NCBI GenBank assembly: GCA_018296165.2
Contig: JACKQL020000020.1
Location: 806,001-870,000, forward strand
Direction of reading: 5' to 3'
Source of the DNA: Termitomyces sp. T153
Lineage: Eukaryota > Basidiomycota > Agaricomycetes > Agaricales > Lyophyllaceae
DNA length: 64,000 nucleotides
Under the pieces are notes generated by a model that saw only the letters and a list, made by a program, of their open reading frames with translations, searched no databases and had not been told where the DNA came from. The translations under genes and the position numbers were made by a program. This document shows, piece by piece, positions 11,221 through 22,411 of this stretch. Position 1 is the first letter of the stretch. Each line of letters opens with the position of its first letter.

Positions 11221-12834
11221 TCATCTCCCTGAGCCACAATCCCTTTTAGTGCGTGGATATGGCAAAGAGCTCTGGCTTGAGGAGGACAATGTTGTTGTTA
11301 TCTCCTGCTCCAGTGCCATGGTCCACCCACCTGGACAGTGCATCTGGTTTGCCCATGCTCCATCCTGGTTTGTGGTGCAGTGAAAAGTCAAAGTTGGCCA
11401 GATACAGAGACCACTGTGCTTGACGTCAATTGAGTTTCTTAGTGGAATGAAAGTACTCCAGGTTCTTATAGTCTGTCCAGACTTCAAACTTATGTTGTGC
11501 ACCCTTAAGGAAATGCTGCCACTCTTCAAAGGACCAAATAATTGCCAGCATCTCCTTGTCATGGATCTCATAGTTCCATTCCACTGCATTAAGGCTCTTG
11601 GAGTAGAAGGCTACTGGGTGCCATTTTCCATCCTCTTTTGACTGCTGGGAGAGGACTGCCCCTGTAGCAAAGTCTGAGCTATCTGCTTCCACATAGAATG
11701 GAGAGTCATGTTGGGGAACAGGAGGACTGGCTTTGAGGTCACGGATTGCTTGAGAGCATCAAAGGCAGCTTGCTGTGGGGGCTCCCACCGCCATGCAGTA
11801 TTCTTAACTGTGAGATCAAAGAGGGGTCATGCATGGTGGGAGAAATCCTGTATGAACCTCCAATAGAAATTGACAAACTCAAGAAAGGCCTGAACTTCCT
11901 TTTTGTTCCTTGGCTCAGGCCACTCTGCTACCCCTGCCACTTTAATGAGGTCCATCTCAGCAGTTCCATGTGAAATGATCAAACCCAGGTATTCCACTTT
12001 TGTCTGTTTAAACTTGCACTTCTCAGGCTTTAAATAGAGCTGGTGTTGGTGGAGGCATTCCAAGACCATGCGTGTGACCTGGCGGTGCTCCTCCTGAGTT
12101 CTTGTGTAGATGAGGATATCATCAAGATACACGCAGACAACACCTTCTGCAATCAGATCATGGAAAATGTCATTCATCATAGTCTGAAAGGTGGCTAGGC
12201 TATTGGTGAGACCAAAGAACATTACCAGAGGTTCAAAAAGTCCGCGATTAGTTTGGAATGCTGCCTTCCACTCATCCCCTTCTTTGATGCGTACATTGTT
12301 GTAGCCCCAGCAGACATCCAACTTAGTGAAATAGCATGCACCTCAAAGGTTGTTGACAAGTTCTGAGATGAGTGGCAAAGGATAGCGGTTCTTCACTGTC
12401 ATCACATTCAGGACACAATAATCCTGAACCAGATGAAGAGACCCATCCTTCTTCTTAATAAAGAAGACTGGGGAGGCCATTGGAGACTTGGAGGGTCATA
12501 TTTGTCCTGAGCTAAGATTCTCCTGCAGGAAAGCATCCAGCTTGTTCTGTTCATGGGGTGCAAGTGGATAGACCTTGCAACTGGAGGGCTCTGCATCTGG
12601 TATCAGCTCAATTACATGGTCCCACTGCTTACGCTCTGGAAGTGAATCAAAGGAGGCCTTGGAGAATACATCTTCAAAGTCATGGAGGTGATTGGGAACA
12701 GTGCTAGGGAAAGGCTTGGGCTGTGAATTTGCCACAAATGCCTCAGCCAAATGCTGAGAAGTTGTCTGACTGGCCCGAATCTCTGCCACTGCAGGAGGGA
12801 GGCAGAGGGTTGTAGCATAGATCCAATCACCCAC
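11221..12834 (-). pseudogene. Reverse transcriptase and RNase H region of the chromovirus, broken
   Basis: The N-terminal part contains FEDVFSKASFDSLPERKQWD (12496-12834). The palm follows, with LDVCWGYNNVRIKEGDEWKA-like sequence and the active-site box VYLDDILIY (11827-12321). RNase H starts EADSSDFATGAVLSQ (11426-11692) and continues in another frame to ANFDFSLHHKPG-like sequence. All are textbook Ty3/gypsy features. Active-site aspartates YLDD are intact, but at least three frame breaks or stops separate the blocks, including one between the two halves of the reverse transcriptase near 12330-12490. Confidence 0.9.
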
Positions 12835-12962
12835 CTCTATATTCTCATCCGGGAACTCTGCATCTGGAGTGCAGGTCCATTCTCCTCCTCCTTCCTCTTC
12901 CTCTGGAGATTCACATCCAACACCTTGGACATCCTCATAGAGGGCCTCTCTATGAGGGAATG

Positions 12963-13706
12963 CTAGAGGGGGGGACTCAGGAGGTCAAGATCAGCATAAG
13001 GGAGATGCCCAGCACAACAGGCATGCACAGCAGCACGCTCATGAACTTTGGCTCTCCACTCTATATGGGCTTCTTCTGCACAGGTAATACAGCGGCATGG
13101 GCAATGACTCATCTTCACCTCACCCTTAGTCCAGTCAATTTCTGGATTGTGTTCACATAGCCAGGTGAACCCCAAGATCATGTCTTGCTTTCCCAAACTA
13201 GTGACAGCAAAAGCAGCTCGGTCTGAGTGGTCTTGGTAGTGGAGGACCAGGTCCACCATGGAGTGAATAGAGCCAGCTTCATTGAGCATGCCATCAACAT
13301 TGTATACAGGGATAGGACGAGAAAGGGGGCGAGTAGTCAGTCAGTGTCATTGCACGTAGTCAGTGTCAAGGAAGAGGCCTGTTGCACCATTGTCAAGGAG
13401 GGCAACCACACTTTGGATCTGCTGGGTGTCCGTTGTCTCAATCTCCACCTGTAGCTTCAGGGAGTTGGTAGAAGGGTTGGAAGCAACAAAATAACAGTGG
13501 GAAAGGCAGCATTCCCATGCAGGGATGCAAGGGTGTGTGCTGAGGAGTGCGTTTCTGGCTGAGACTTTAGCTGGAGGGGGAGTTTGTACATCTGAGGAGG
13601 GGCTTATTGTTTCGGGCATAGTATCAACAATGGCAATGGATATATTTGATTCTATGGACAGGGGAGCGAAACAATTAGTACTGGGCAATGGGGGCATACT
13701 GGTCAT
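12963..13706 (-). pseudogene. Aspartic protease region of the chromovirus, broken
   Basis: The minus strand reads VVALLDNGATGLFLDTDYV at 13347-13405, the retroviral-type protease active site. The usual D-S/T-G-A appears as D-N-G-A. A second open stretch (12963-13289) contains GKQDMILGFTWLCEHNPEIDW, the C-terminal protease motif that precedes reverse transcriptase in this clade. The two parts are in different frames. Confidence 0.82.
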
Positions 13707-13881
13707 CCATTGCCCTTTTAAAAATCCTCAGACTCTGTAGGAACCTCCTCCAATCCATTGGCCACTTCCTCAGGATGGATAGCTATAGGTGCATCTGGAG
13801 AGGGAGTTCCTGTGGCATCCCAGGCTGCAAGGAGTTGGATGAGCAGCTCTTCTTGCTCTGATGCTGACAAGTAGCGAACTT

Positions 13882-15025
13882 CTAGCCCTTGAGGACAGTA
13901 ACAGGCAAAATGACCTGCCTTCCCACAGTGTCAACATAGCAGGGGGGTGGTGGACAGCTGTCAGGAAGCATCAACATCCATTGGGACTCCTTGGGGTAAG
14001 GAGTGCAGGGGAGCAGCATGAGGCATGAAGAAAGGAGCTGCACCTGGTCATGAGGATGCTGGTGCAGGTGCAGAAGAGAGAGCTTGGGGAGTGAACCCTC
14101 CACAAGAAAAAGGGAAGGTTGGGGGTTGTGTCCACCACAGCTCACATTGCAGTTCCATGAGCTGCCACTGCTCACATGCCACCTTGTACCAGGTATTGAC
14201 CTGCTCATCACCTGGGTGCCCTTCTGCCATGCTGTCTATACGATCCCTGAGAGAGGGGTGGACTCCATCACAGAAGGTTAGGCAGAGTTGTAGACCATCC
14301 GGATATCCAGCCTGTTCAACTAAGGCACAAAAGGAGTCAATGTACTCATCAAGTGACTGCTTTCCTTGACCATACTGAGTTTGGTCTCAAAGGGAAAGCC
14401 TTGCAGTTTTGGCTGGGTCAAGGGGGAAGAACTCTGCTTGGAACTCCTTCTCAAACTCTGTCCAGCTAGAGAAACTCTCCACTCCTCCTGAGTGTTGGAA
14501 GATACGCAGGGCATGAGTTGAGGCTTGACCAGCCTTCATGTAGGAGAGGACTCAGACAATTTTCAAGGCATCTGAGGTAAAGGCTTCAACACTCAGCTAG
14601 ATATAGATAATGCAGGACTGGAGGAAACGTTCTCCAGCCTTACAATCTCCATCATATACATCAGGGAGTGCAGGATGAGGGAGTTTGGAACAAGGAGCTG
14701 AAAGGCCTAAGCCAGATGCAGATGCAAACTGTTTTGCAGCAGCTGGAGCCAGCAAGCCTGAGCTAGGTGCAGACACAAACCATTCTGCATCTGCTGAGGG
14801 CATCAAAGAAGTGGTAGGAGCAAGGGGGAGACGTTCCAGAAGGGCTTGTAGAGAAAGGGACACTGCTTCAGTAGTTTGACAGAGTCCTGTGAGTTCAGTG
14901 GTGTGGGAAGTAAGGGAGGCTTGGGTAAGTTGAACCTGTGTTTCCAGGGACAGTAAACGACTCCAGGCATCATCCTGGGGGCTTAAAGCATCAGGGGGAG
15001 GTGCTGGAGGGGTTGGCTGGGTCAT
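13882..15025 (-). pseudogene. gag region with a stop inside the zinc knuckle
   Basis: The likely start is MTQPTPPAPPPDALSPQDDA at 15025, just inside the 5' LTR. A Ser/Ala/Pro-rich N-terminus ends near YDGDCKAGERFLQSC, a segment common in fungal gypsy Gag. The nucleocapsid knuckle lies at 13895-13936 and would read C-X2-C-X4-H-X4-C, but its second position is an in-frame TGA (13931-13933). Several frame changes lie between. The break pattern (CGA or TGG to TGA) fits C-to-T decay. Confidence 0.78.
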
Positions 15026-15141
15026 AGGAAGAGCACAGGGGCACTAAGACACTGGTGGGGGAGAGACCTTTTGAGGAACCAAGTAGAAGCTCAAGTAACC
15101 AAAAAGGGGGCTCCCAGACCAAATCTGGAGACTTGTTCTGC

Positions 15142-15581
15142 TGTAAGGGCGACCTCTGGAGGCTGTGGCTCAATCACACAGCTGGCAAAGGGAAATCCAA
15201 AGTCTATTCAGTACTGTACAGTGTCTACTGAGATAACTACTCACCTGGCAAAGGGAAATCTAAAGAGAACAAGTCTGGGGATTCCCTAGGCCAGGTGTGA
15301 TGCTTCAGAGGCTTCAGGAGTGTGAGAAACAACTATACAGTATGACAGAGAAAAAAGACACAAGTGATGTGTCAGCAATTGGTCAGCAGTTACATAAGCC
15401 AGTGGCAGTGTCAAAGGGCCACACTTGTCTGAATTATTGACAGAGAACCAGTGCAGCCTGAGGGCTGAAACTAGGACCAATAGATAGGGAAAAGGAAGGA
15501 GAATAAAGGAAAACTATAATGGAGCAAATCTGACAAGAACTGGAGGAGGAGAAGGGGAAACAAGTGAGACATCCCCTGACA
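15142..15581 (-). repeat. 5' LTR of the chromovirus
   Basis: 440-bp partner of 9211-9650. Its last bases on the minus strand are CTTACA, followed by GCAGAACAAGTCTCC. A clear TGG-type primer site is not directly adjacent; the nearest is TGGTCTGGGAGCC some 20 bases inside, so priming is uncertain. Confidence 0.92.
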
Positions 15582-16190
15582 AGATCAACCTCAATATAAA
15601 ATATATGTAAATGGCATGATATGTGTCAGCTTTGTGAAAGAAAAAAAGATAGAAATACTAGCAGTACAAGAGCCACACTTAGATGAGAGGACTTGAAATG
15701 AATTGAACCACTTTCAAGCATAATAGAGACTAATCAAATGCAAAATAAGTAGTTCTAACTATAAACAAAGGCACTTTAAGATGGGTGGAAGTTGTCTACA
15801 AGGAAATCATACCAATAGGTGAGTGAGAACAAGGCTCTAAGTTAGCAGTAGAGGGTTGAAGAGACATTCAAGTCAATCAGGAGGAGGGTTGAGCTTGAAC
15901 AAGGATATACATTCTAACTGACAAATATGTACTTGCAATTTGACTAATAAACAGATGAGATTTGAGAGTATGGCCCACAAACAATGTTGTCAATTGGAGA
16001 ATTGGCATACACACCTAGAATGAAATAGCCCCATTTGTTACCAAATGGTTGTTCTCAGGCTGACTGGACTTCTTGCTGAGATGACTCCTTCTCAAGCTCA
16101 GGACATTCTGCAACTTGTATCAAGTACAACCATGAGATAAATATTTAATGATGCACAAACAATTTTGTATTGATTGGCCCTATACAGGCA
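15582..16190. other. Non-coding, CG-poor spacer
   Basis: No gene or recognisable repeat is seen between the chromovirus and the SINE candidate. Composition matches the rest of the left compartment. Confidence 0.5.
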
Positions 16191-16194
16191 TAAC

Positions 16195-16640
16195 AACTTT
16201 GAACACCTAGAAAATGGGCATGGTGGCTCAGATGGCACCATTGGGTCCTTTAGGGGATGGAAGTTCCCAGGTGACAAGCACCTAACGCATGGTCAAGGGT
16301 TCAACCCCCTGTGTGACATGGTATGCATTGTGGCCTTTGGCAGAAAACACTTTAGACACTGCACCTGGCTTATTCAATGCCTTGTGGAGCCACTGTTCTA
16401 GGGGTCATGTGCAATGGAAGTCACTTGATGCCCATGAGCACAGCATTGCAGCTCCTCATGATGAAAGCAAGGCATCCTACACTTCTTTCAGATCAGAAAA
16501 AGATCTGGATGCCTGAGTCTAGAAAATTGGAAGACCAGATGACAATTATGGAAAAAGCTATGCATCAGAAAGTAGTATGGCAGCTTCAAATCATCTCATC
16601 AAACAATATAACATCAGATAAGTGAGACCCAGGCTTAGAT
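16195..16640 (+). mobile_element. Candidate tRNA-derived SINE or tRNA relic
   Basis: A pol III type A box TGGCTCAGATGG lies at 16224-16235 and a B box GGTTCAACCCC at 16298-16308, spaced 74 bp apart as in tRNAs with a long variable arm. The flanking sequence does not fold into an obvious intact cloverleaf or give a clean acceptor stem, so an active tRNA is unlikely. A tRNA-headed SINE with a body to the right is the best reading. The right boundary is a guess, as no terminal repeat or target duplication was established. Confidence 0.45.
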
Positions 16641-16644
16641 TGGC

Positions 16645-17860
16645 AAAACAGTGTAATAGGGATTTTGATGGCTGCTACACTAAAATTACTGGAAGAGTGG
16701 ATTGGAAAAAAGGCTGGGCTGCCCAGGTCTAGACTATGTACAAGAGTGCAATTAGTACACCAACTTTGGGTGTGGAGTGGTTTAGTTAAGCATGGGACCC
16801 ATTGAAGTTACCTTCTGGTGCACCTTGCCAAGTGCAATAGTTAAAATGGATGGGACAGCATGATAACAATATATAATGTGAGACTTAATATGGAGACCCA
16901 ATAGTATAAACTCCAATTGAATCAATCTGTAGTAAAGTAGCTATGGGGCATAACTGGCACACTTGAAAAAGGTGTCTGGCTGGAGTATCAGTTGGATGTG
17001 TCTGTAGACCTATACCTACATATAATACAGCATGTGAGTTAAACAATGCTCATATAGTCACTGCTGAAATAAATGCAAAGCCATAACTGGCCAAGCACCT
17101 TACAACACCTAGAAACATATATGATCAATATATTATGAGAGGTGACAAATATGATAGAAAGTATGAGATTGATACAACCTTGCATAGCTGACACTCTCTC
17201 CAATTCAACATCAATAATGAATTGATCCTGAGTCAATATGAAATGAACTTGAAATATTAGTTGCACAAACAAATTTTATTTTCAGGAGACTATGTATACA
17301 TGATCAATAATGACATCAACATTCAAAAAACCAGACATCTGAATGTCTGAAAGGTGCAGTTTATATGCAGGGCCCCCTCTCCTCCTGGCCATGTAGAAGA
17401 TTCCATCAATGACACATGACAGGCAGCAAGTTTGGCAGGGAAGGCATGCATAAAAGTGGAGAGGGGCAACTCCTACCAAAAGTCTGATGCAGATGATATA
17501 AGCATACAGCCACCTACAAAAGTGACAATGCATCATTGCCCATGACAACATTCAAAATCTATATCTCATGAACTTTGACTCTCAAAAGAAGGCATCTATC
17601 ATACTCTAAAGTATGTGTGTTACATTCCAAAAACAGAAATAATGCAAACCAGTATAATACAATCAGATCATGTCATTTTCATGATCAGAGGCATACTGAC
17701 TATCATCCAAGTCAACTAGCATGTTGACCATGCTCAAATGTGCAACAAGTTTGGAAGTGTCTTTGCATGCTGATTTAAAATCTTGTGTCTTGTTAGCTTC
17801 AAACACCTTTATGAGGGCATTATATCAATGTGATAGGTGATTCTGTTGACATTGAAGATC
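16645..17860. other. Non-coding, CG-poor spacer
   Basis: Short frames only, none with recognisable similarity. Very few CG sites. Probably decayed repeat sequence. Confidence 0.5.
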
Positions 17861-17867
17861 ATTTCAT

Positions 17868-18214
17868 TCACAAGTGAGGGCCAATATTTGTGCCATGAAC
17901 TCTGTGATGAGCTGTTGTGCTGTTTTGCTCCCCTCAGCTTGATCCTTCTGTAATTTGTCCAGTTCCCTCAGCATCCTTCTATTCTCCTCTTTCAACTGCT
18001 TTCATTCCAGCTTTTGTCATGTTGCTGCCTTTTCCAACCACAGTGTGCTGTCTTTCATTCCAATATCTGCTAGTAGCTTCCAAAATATACATTGCCACTT
18101 GCATCTTTTGAAAATCCTTCTGAACTTCCTTCTTGACAGAAAGCTGGTGTCAGATTTCCTTCCTGAGACTTCCATAAAAGTGTGCAAGCCTCTCGAGCTT
18201 GGATAAGAGCATTT
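17868..18214 (-). pseudogene. Relic of a coiled-coil protein gene
   Basis: On the minus strand a coding-like stretch starts near 18214 with MLLSKLERLAHFYGSLRKEI, meets an in-frame TGA, and continues QLSVKKEVQKDFQKMQVAMY. After a frame change, QLKEENRRMLRELDKLQKDQ and TAQQLITEFMAQILALTCE follow down to 17868. Heptad-like spacing of Leu/Ile/Met with many Glu, Lys and Gln residues suggests a coiled coil. The parent protein is not recognised. It lies at the inner edge of the CG-depleted compartment, so it may be a host gene or element gene decayed there. Confidence 0.45.
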
Positions 18215-18249
18215 TGTTGCTCTACAGAATGCTGTCAATGCTTTCTGGC

Positions 18250-19421
18250 AGACTAACGAGACATGGAAAATTGTTTTGAAGGATCATTGGAATTATTGAG
18301 AGACGAGTAGGGTATGCATAATGTACCAGAGAGCACTTGGGCATACCCAAATCGCGTGTATTTTTCAGAGCACGCAGCGCGTCGTGACACGTATTATGTC
18401 AGCAAAGGACCGCGTTTTGGGTACCGATGAATTTAGCAAGTTTTTAAATGAAATAAATTGCTACCTCCCAAAATGGTTGTTGATTTCATATTTTCTAAGC
18501 AAGGAAAGCTTATCTTTAACTTGAACCTTAACAAAACACTAACAAAATATAACAAAACACTAACAAATAAAACAAAATATAACAAAATATAACAAAACTC
18601 TAACTCTAACTCTAACTAACACTGACAGGGATTGTTCAATTTATAATTCAATCAATTCATAATTCAATATATTGACCTCTATACCTGATATCTCATTCTT
18701 GAAAAGCGCATCTTCTTTTTCTGAATGATTCTGCATATCAGTTCGAAAGCATGATTTCTGACTCTCCAGGGGCGATTCATTTCCACAGGCAATGCCCCTC
18801 TCCAGTAGGAGAGTCGGGACTATCTTTCCAGAGGCATCACAATCACCAAGCTGTCCGCAAAGCCAGACCAGCATGCCAGAATCTTTCAAAGACGTAAGTA
18901 ATTATGATTGTGATGTTCAAACGCTAGTTCCACTCTCCTCTCTAACTCTGGCCTGTACTCTGGCCCAACTGTAAACAGAATCAAGCATGTCTTCTTGAAC
19001 CAATGTTCTGCGTGCAAGGTACCATTCGCCTGCATGAATTCATCGGTTCATTGATCAAAGTGCATCGCAACTTGTGTTCCCGCAGCCCTCCGGTATATCA
19101 AGGGTCACCGGTCACCCGCCGCCACAACACGTACCCCGATTTGCAGCTGCATCAATTGGGCCACTTTGATTGGATGCTACTCAATTCGGCATAGTTAATT
19201 ATCCACATTCTGAGACAAGTACGCATTGCCGGAACTAACGAGCTCAAACCAGCCTCCGCAGAACATTGTGGCTTGATCTTGCCAAGACTCAACTCCGACT
19301 TTTCAATCTTGCTTTGCAAATTCCAGCACGGTGCCTCAAGAACCAGAACCGGTTGCTTCCATTCATGCCAGTAAGGTATTTATTTATCAGTTGGATCACT
19401 ACGGGAAGATATCGTCCAAGT
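18250..19421. other. Transition from CG-poor repeats to normal genic DNA
   Basis: CG dinucleotides reappear at about 18260 and are frequent from 18350 on. No gene is supported. The small frames at 18641-18889 (minus) and 19003-19194 (plus) have no recognisable motif. The segment contains the AACA/CTAACT low-complexity tract and, at its end, the upstream region of the O-methyltransferase gene. Confidence 0.55.
18529..18626. repeat. AACAAAA / CTAACT low-complexity tract
   Basis: Degenerate repeats of AACAAAACACT and AACAAAATAT run into three to four copies of CTAACT. The latter resembles a degenerate telomere-type hexamer (CCCTAA) but is not a true telomeric array. Confidence 0.7.
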
Positions 19422-21316
19422 ATGACTTCCGCCATCCGCCAGCTGTTGAAACTCATTGCAGACTCAGTCGATAAGCTCGAAACCCTTTGTGAAACTTCTG
19501 GACATCAGTTGCCTGATCTACATGGACCTTTCTCTCCCAGCTCGGAGGCATTTCGCGCTGAACCTGAAGCAGAGGAGGTTACTAGGATCATATGTGCGGC
19601 AGCATTGCAGTTGGAAGCCACTTTGATGCCTCCTTCGATCTCGTTCTACCGCCTGGTTACTGGGGTAACTAGAGCAACTTCATATTGAGTTGAGTTTATC
19701 TAGCTTATGTGAACTTCTAGTATTCCCTCTCGGCTGCTCTCCGAGTCTGCCTTGAGTCAAATGTCACAGAATTTCTGCGAGAGGCGGGTCCTAAAGTTGA
19801 ACTTCCCAATTTTCAGCATGGATCACGGTGGCTTAACTCAGTGTTGTACTCTAGGGACTTCATGTCGAGAGACTTGCTTCAAAAACCGGTCAGGATTCCA
19901 AAAAGCTCGGTAAGGATATATATTATAGATTGAAAACGTCGAGGGGTTTAATCCTAAGTTATAGCTCGGTTCCTGCGTTACCTCGCCACTTACCATTGTT
20001 ACCGAGAAATAACTCCAGACGTCTTCACCAATACTCGAATCTCAAGCGTGATGGACACGCTCAAGTCTAGTCAAGAGATTCTCGACAAGTATGTTTATCA
20101 TATTCAGGCTCGATTTCATCTCTAATTAAGTATTCAATTGTCCAGCCCCGATACCAAGTACAACAATACCAATGGTTTGGATGCTCTGGCCTCGTTACAG
20201 TAAGTTCACCTTCAGTCTGGTTAGATAGTTGAAGACCTTAAGGTGGTCTAATCTAGGCTCGATGAAATTTTTAAAGCGGCAGCTTGGACTTGGGAAACTC
20301 TCACTGATCCTAAAACCATGAAGTCGGACGACCCAAAGACAGCGCCAATATCAAGAGCATTTGGAGAAACATTGTGGGAACTTCATGCCCGTGATGAACA
20401 ACGGACCCGTCGATTCAATCTAGCGATGAGGGGTGTTCAAACTTTTCAGCCCAAGGAAATGATCCTGAAAGGTAAATGCAGGATCTGATAGCCCTTCTAT
20501 ATCTGATATCTGTTGAACGAACCTTTGTTAAGCATACGAATGGGATCATTTGCCGGAAAACTCTATCATTGTTGATGTCGGCGGTGGGGTAGGAAACGAG
20601 TCATTACAGTTGGCCCGTGCATTTCCTGCATTGGACATTGTGATTCAAGACCTCCCTCCAGTCATAGCGGACGCAAAAAAAGTATTCCTTCCCTATAATC
20701 AATCATTTATTACTATTAATGCTTCTGTAGCTATGGAAAGACGAAAATTCGAATGCAAGAGTAACGCTTGAAGGTAAATCGTGTTCTTACAAAGCTGCAC
20801 AACACTTTAACATTGTGTTATGAAGTTCATAACTTCTTTGAACCTCAATCAAAAGATCGCGAAGTGTCTGTCTTCCTTCTCAAGTATATTCTGCATGACT
20901 GGCCAGACAAGTATTGTGTCGAGATCTTGTCCCATTTACGCGCGGCAGCCGGAAAGAACACGAAACTCGTAATTGTTGAGACCCTGATACCGTATGCTTG
21001 TCACCACCCCAGCAATGACGCGGAGTGTGCCATTGCTGATAATGCGCAAGAAGCACCAAAACCATTACTTGCCAATTATGGTGCTGTTAGTGGTATACCG
21101 TATAATCATGATATTACAGTACGCGACCCTTGCCTTATCTGTTTCGTGAGCTGATTACATTTTTCCGGGTAGATGTATCTCCTTTTGAACTCCCAAGAGC
21201 GTACAAGTCGTCACATGGAAGAATTGCTCCGTAGTGCGGGATGGTTGGTGAAGAAATTTATGCCGCAACATGATCGGATTACATTCCTTCAGTCGATCGA
21301 GGCTATCCCTATCTAA
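19422..21316 (+). CDS. SAM-dependent O-methyltransferase (COMT-like, Methyltransf_2 family)
   Basis: The protein would transfer a methyl group from S-adenosylmethionine to a hydroxyl, probably on a phenolic or other secondary metabolite; the substrate is unknown. Ten exons join in frame to 464 residues: 19422-19664, 19721-19795, 19855-19909, 19965-20088, 20146-20199, 20257-20471, 20533-20681, 20731-20773, 20826-21118 and 21173-21316. The N-terminal dimerisation and winged-helix part contains LARFLRYLATYHCYREITPD. The SAM site reads VDVGGGVGNESLQLARAFP (motif I) with IQDLPPV after it, and VFLLKYILHDWPD carries the conserved His-Asp pair around the catalytic base. The C-terminus reads GWLVKKFMPQHDRITFLQSI. 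Introns are 43-61 nt. All domains are present and uninterrupted, so the gene is probably functional. The start is the first ATG in the exon that opens the typical N-terminal leader. Confidence 0.9.
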
Positions 21317-22040
21317 ATCGTGGTCCATAAATGCATGTTCGAAGTACTTATCTCAAGATAGAGTAAAGATTCACTAGAATACGCCATGTACATGTATAGC
21401 GCGAATAGCTGCGCTTGACTATAAACTTCCTTTTTGACTGTCGTGATATCATTCACAGAATCTGGCGCACTCTAGAGATGAACACATCGATCATACCGTC
21501 CCTGACCCTACTGAAGGATTTACTGCAGAGACGCCTGACGAAATCTGAATTTAATTGCATGGAAGCAATGTCTGGAGAATGCGAGAATCGTAAGCAGATA
21601 TGCTAAATAGAATAAGCTAGAGAATGAGATGAAAAACTTTGAAACAATAGCTGAGGCAAGCATAATCCACTACACGTTGCCTAGAATGTTGTATGAAGGG
21701 TTTAAGCAGAGGCACATGGATATGCTTCTTACACAGCTAAACGGACGAAAAGCTGAGATTTTGTGGTCAAACACCACCACATACCTGTCTTGAAAAACGT
21801 CCAATGTGGAAGTAATAACATAAAATTGTGAGGGGGTTGGCCTCTGCTGCGAACAGGCAAGTGGGCACCCTATCGTTAAAAAAGTCAGAAATGAATGATG
21901 TACACGAAGGTTAACTGGTATCGGATCCTGTACATCGGATCTTGTACATCCAGAAAATGGCTCATACTGATCGGATAGACAGCGCCACTGAAACATGGTT
22001 TACGCAAATATGACTCACATACGTCATAACCTGGCGCTCC
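21317..22040. other. Intergenic region between O-methyltransferase and metallothionein
   Basis: No gene supported. It contains the O-methyltransferase 3' end and the metallothionein upstream region, with a near-duplicated short block around 21920-21950 (GGATCCTGTACATC then GGATCTTGTACATC). Confidence 0.5.
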
Positions 22041-22042
22041 CA

Positions 22043-22048
22043 TATAAA
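22043..22048 (+). promoter_or_regulatory. TATA box of the metallothionein gene
   Basis: TATAAA lies 58 bp before the ATG and is followed by a pyrimidine run (CCTCCCCCCCCTC), the usual layout of a strongly expressed fungal promoter with a CT-rich initiator region. Confidence 0.65.
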
Positions 22049-22105
22049 CCTCCCCCCCCTCTAGCAACAAAAATACAGAAACCCAGACCTTCATATTAAT
22101 CTTCA

Positions 22106-22411
22106 ATGGCTACTGATTGTACCTGCCAGACCAACTGCGGGTGAGTACAGCTTCCGACTCGAACATTGTCACTGAATAACGAGGAACATACACCATTACT
22201 TTAGAACTTGCGGACCCCAGGGAACTGGATGCGCTTGCCCAAAGAACACCTGCAATTGCAACAACTGCAGTAATAAGAAACATACGGCGAACGTGAGTCA
22301 ATTGGTAGTTAATGTGACGATGAGGATACTGACACTTTTGTTCAGTGCCATTGCACCACTGAAGGAGAGCAGTGCCCCTGCTTGAAATCAGACAAGCCGT
22401 GCACTTGTTAG
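22106..22411 (+). CDS. Metallothionein, 62 residues, 15 cysteines
   Basis: A small cytosolic protein expected to bind Cu(I), Zn or Cd through cysteine thiolates. Exons 22106-22140, 22205-22292 and 22346-22411 join in frame with canonical GT-AG introns of 64 and 53 nt. The product starts MATDCTCQTNCG and ends KPCTC. Cysteines are arranged mainly as Cys-X-Cys pairs (CTC, CAC, CNC, CHC, CPC, CTC) with some spaced singles; 15 of 62 residues are Cys and there are no aromatic residues, as in metallothioneins. Because the exons are short no long open frame betrays this gene. It lies upstream of a laccase, a copper enzyme, on the same strand. Metal-responsive control is likely from family knowledge, but no metal-response element was confirmed. 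Confidence 0.92.

Larger units (their letters stand above)
9211..15581 (-). mobile_element. Full-length Ty3/gypsy chromovirus (chromodomain retrotransposon), inactive
   Basis: Two 440-bp direct repeats bound the element, and the domains between them read, on the minus strand, gag with zinc knuckle, aspartic protease, reverse transcriptase, RNase H, integrase and chromodomain. That order defines Ty3/gypsy, and the C-terminal chromodomain puts it with the chromoviruses. Flanks GGATC (9206-9210) and AGATC (15582-15586) look like a 5-bp target duplication with one change. Every domain is interrupted by stops or frame changes, so no complete polyprotein can be made from this copy. The two LTRs differ at only about six sites by eye, implying fairly recent insertion followed by rapid decay of the interior. 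Confidence 0.93.

Noticed and set aside
53..15581. CRISPR-like regular repeats (21-bp units)
   Set aside because: Units are contiguous without spacers and the genome is eukaryotic; it is a minisatellite.
18600..18626. Telomere repeat
   Set aside because: CTAACT is not the fungal TTAGGG/CCCTAA repeat and only three to four copies occur.
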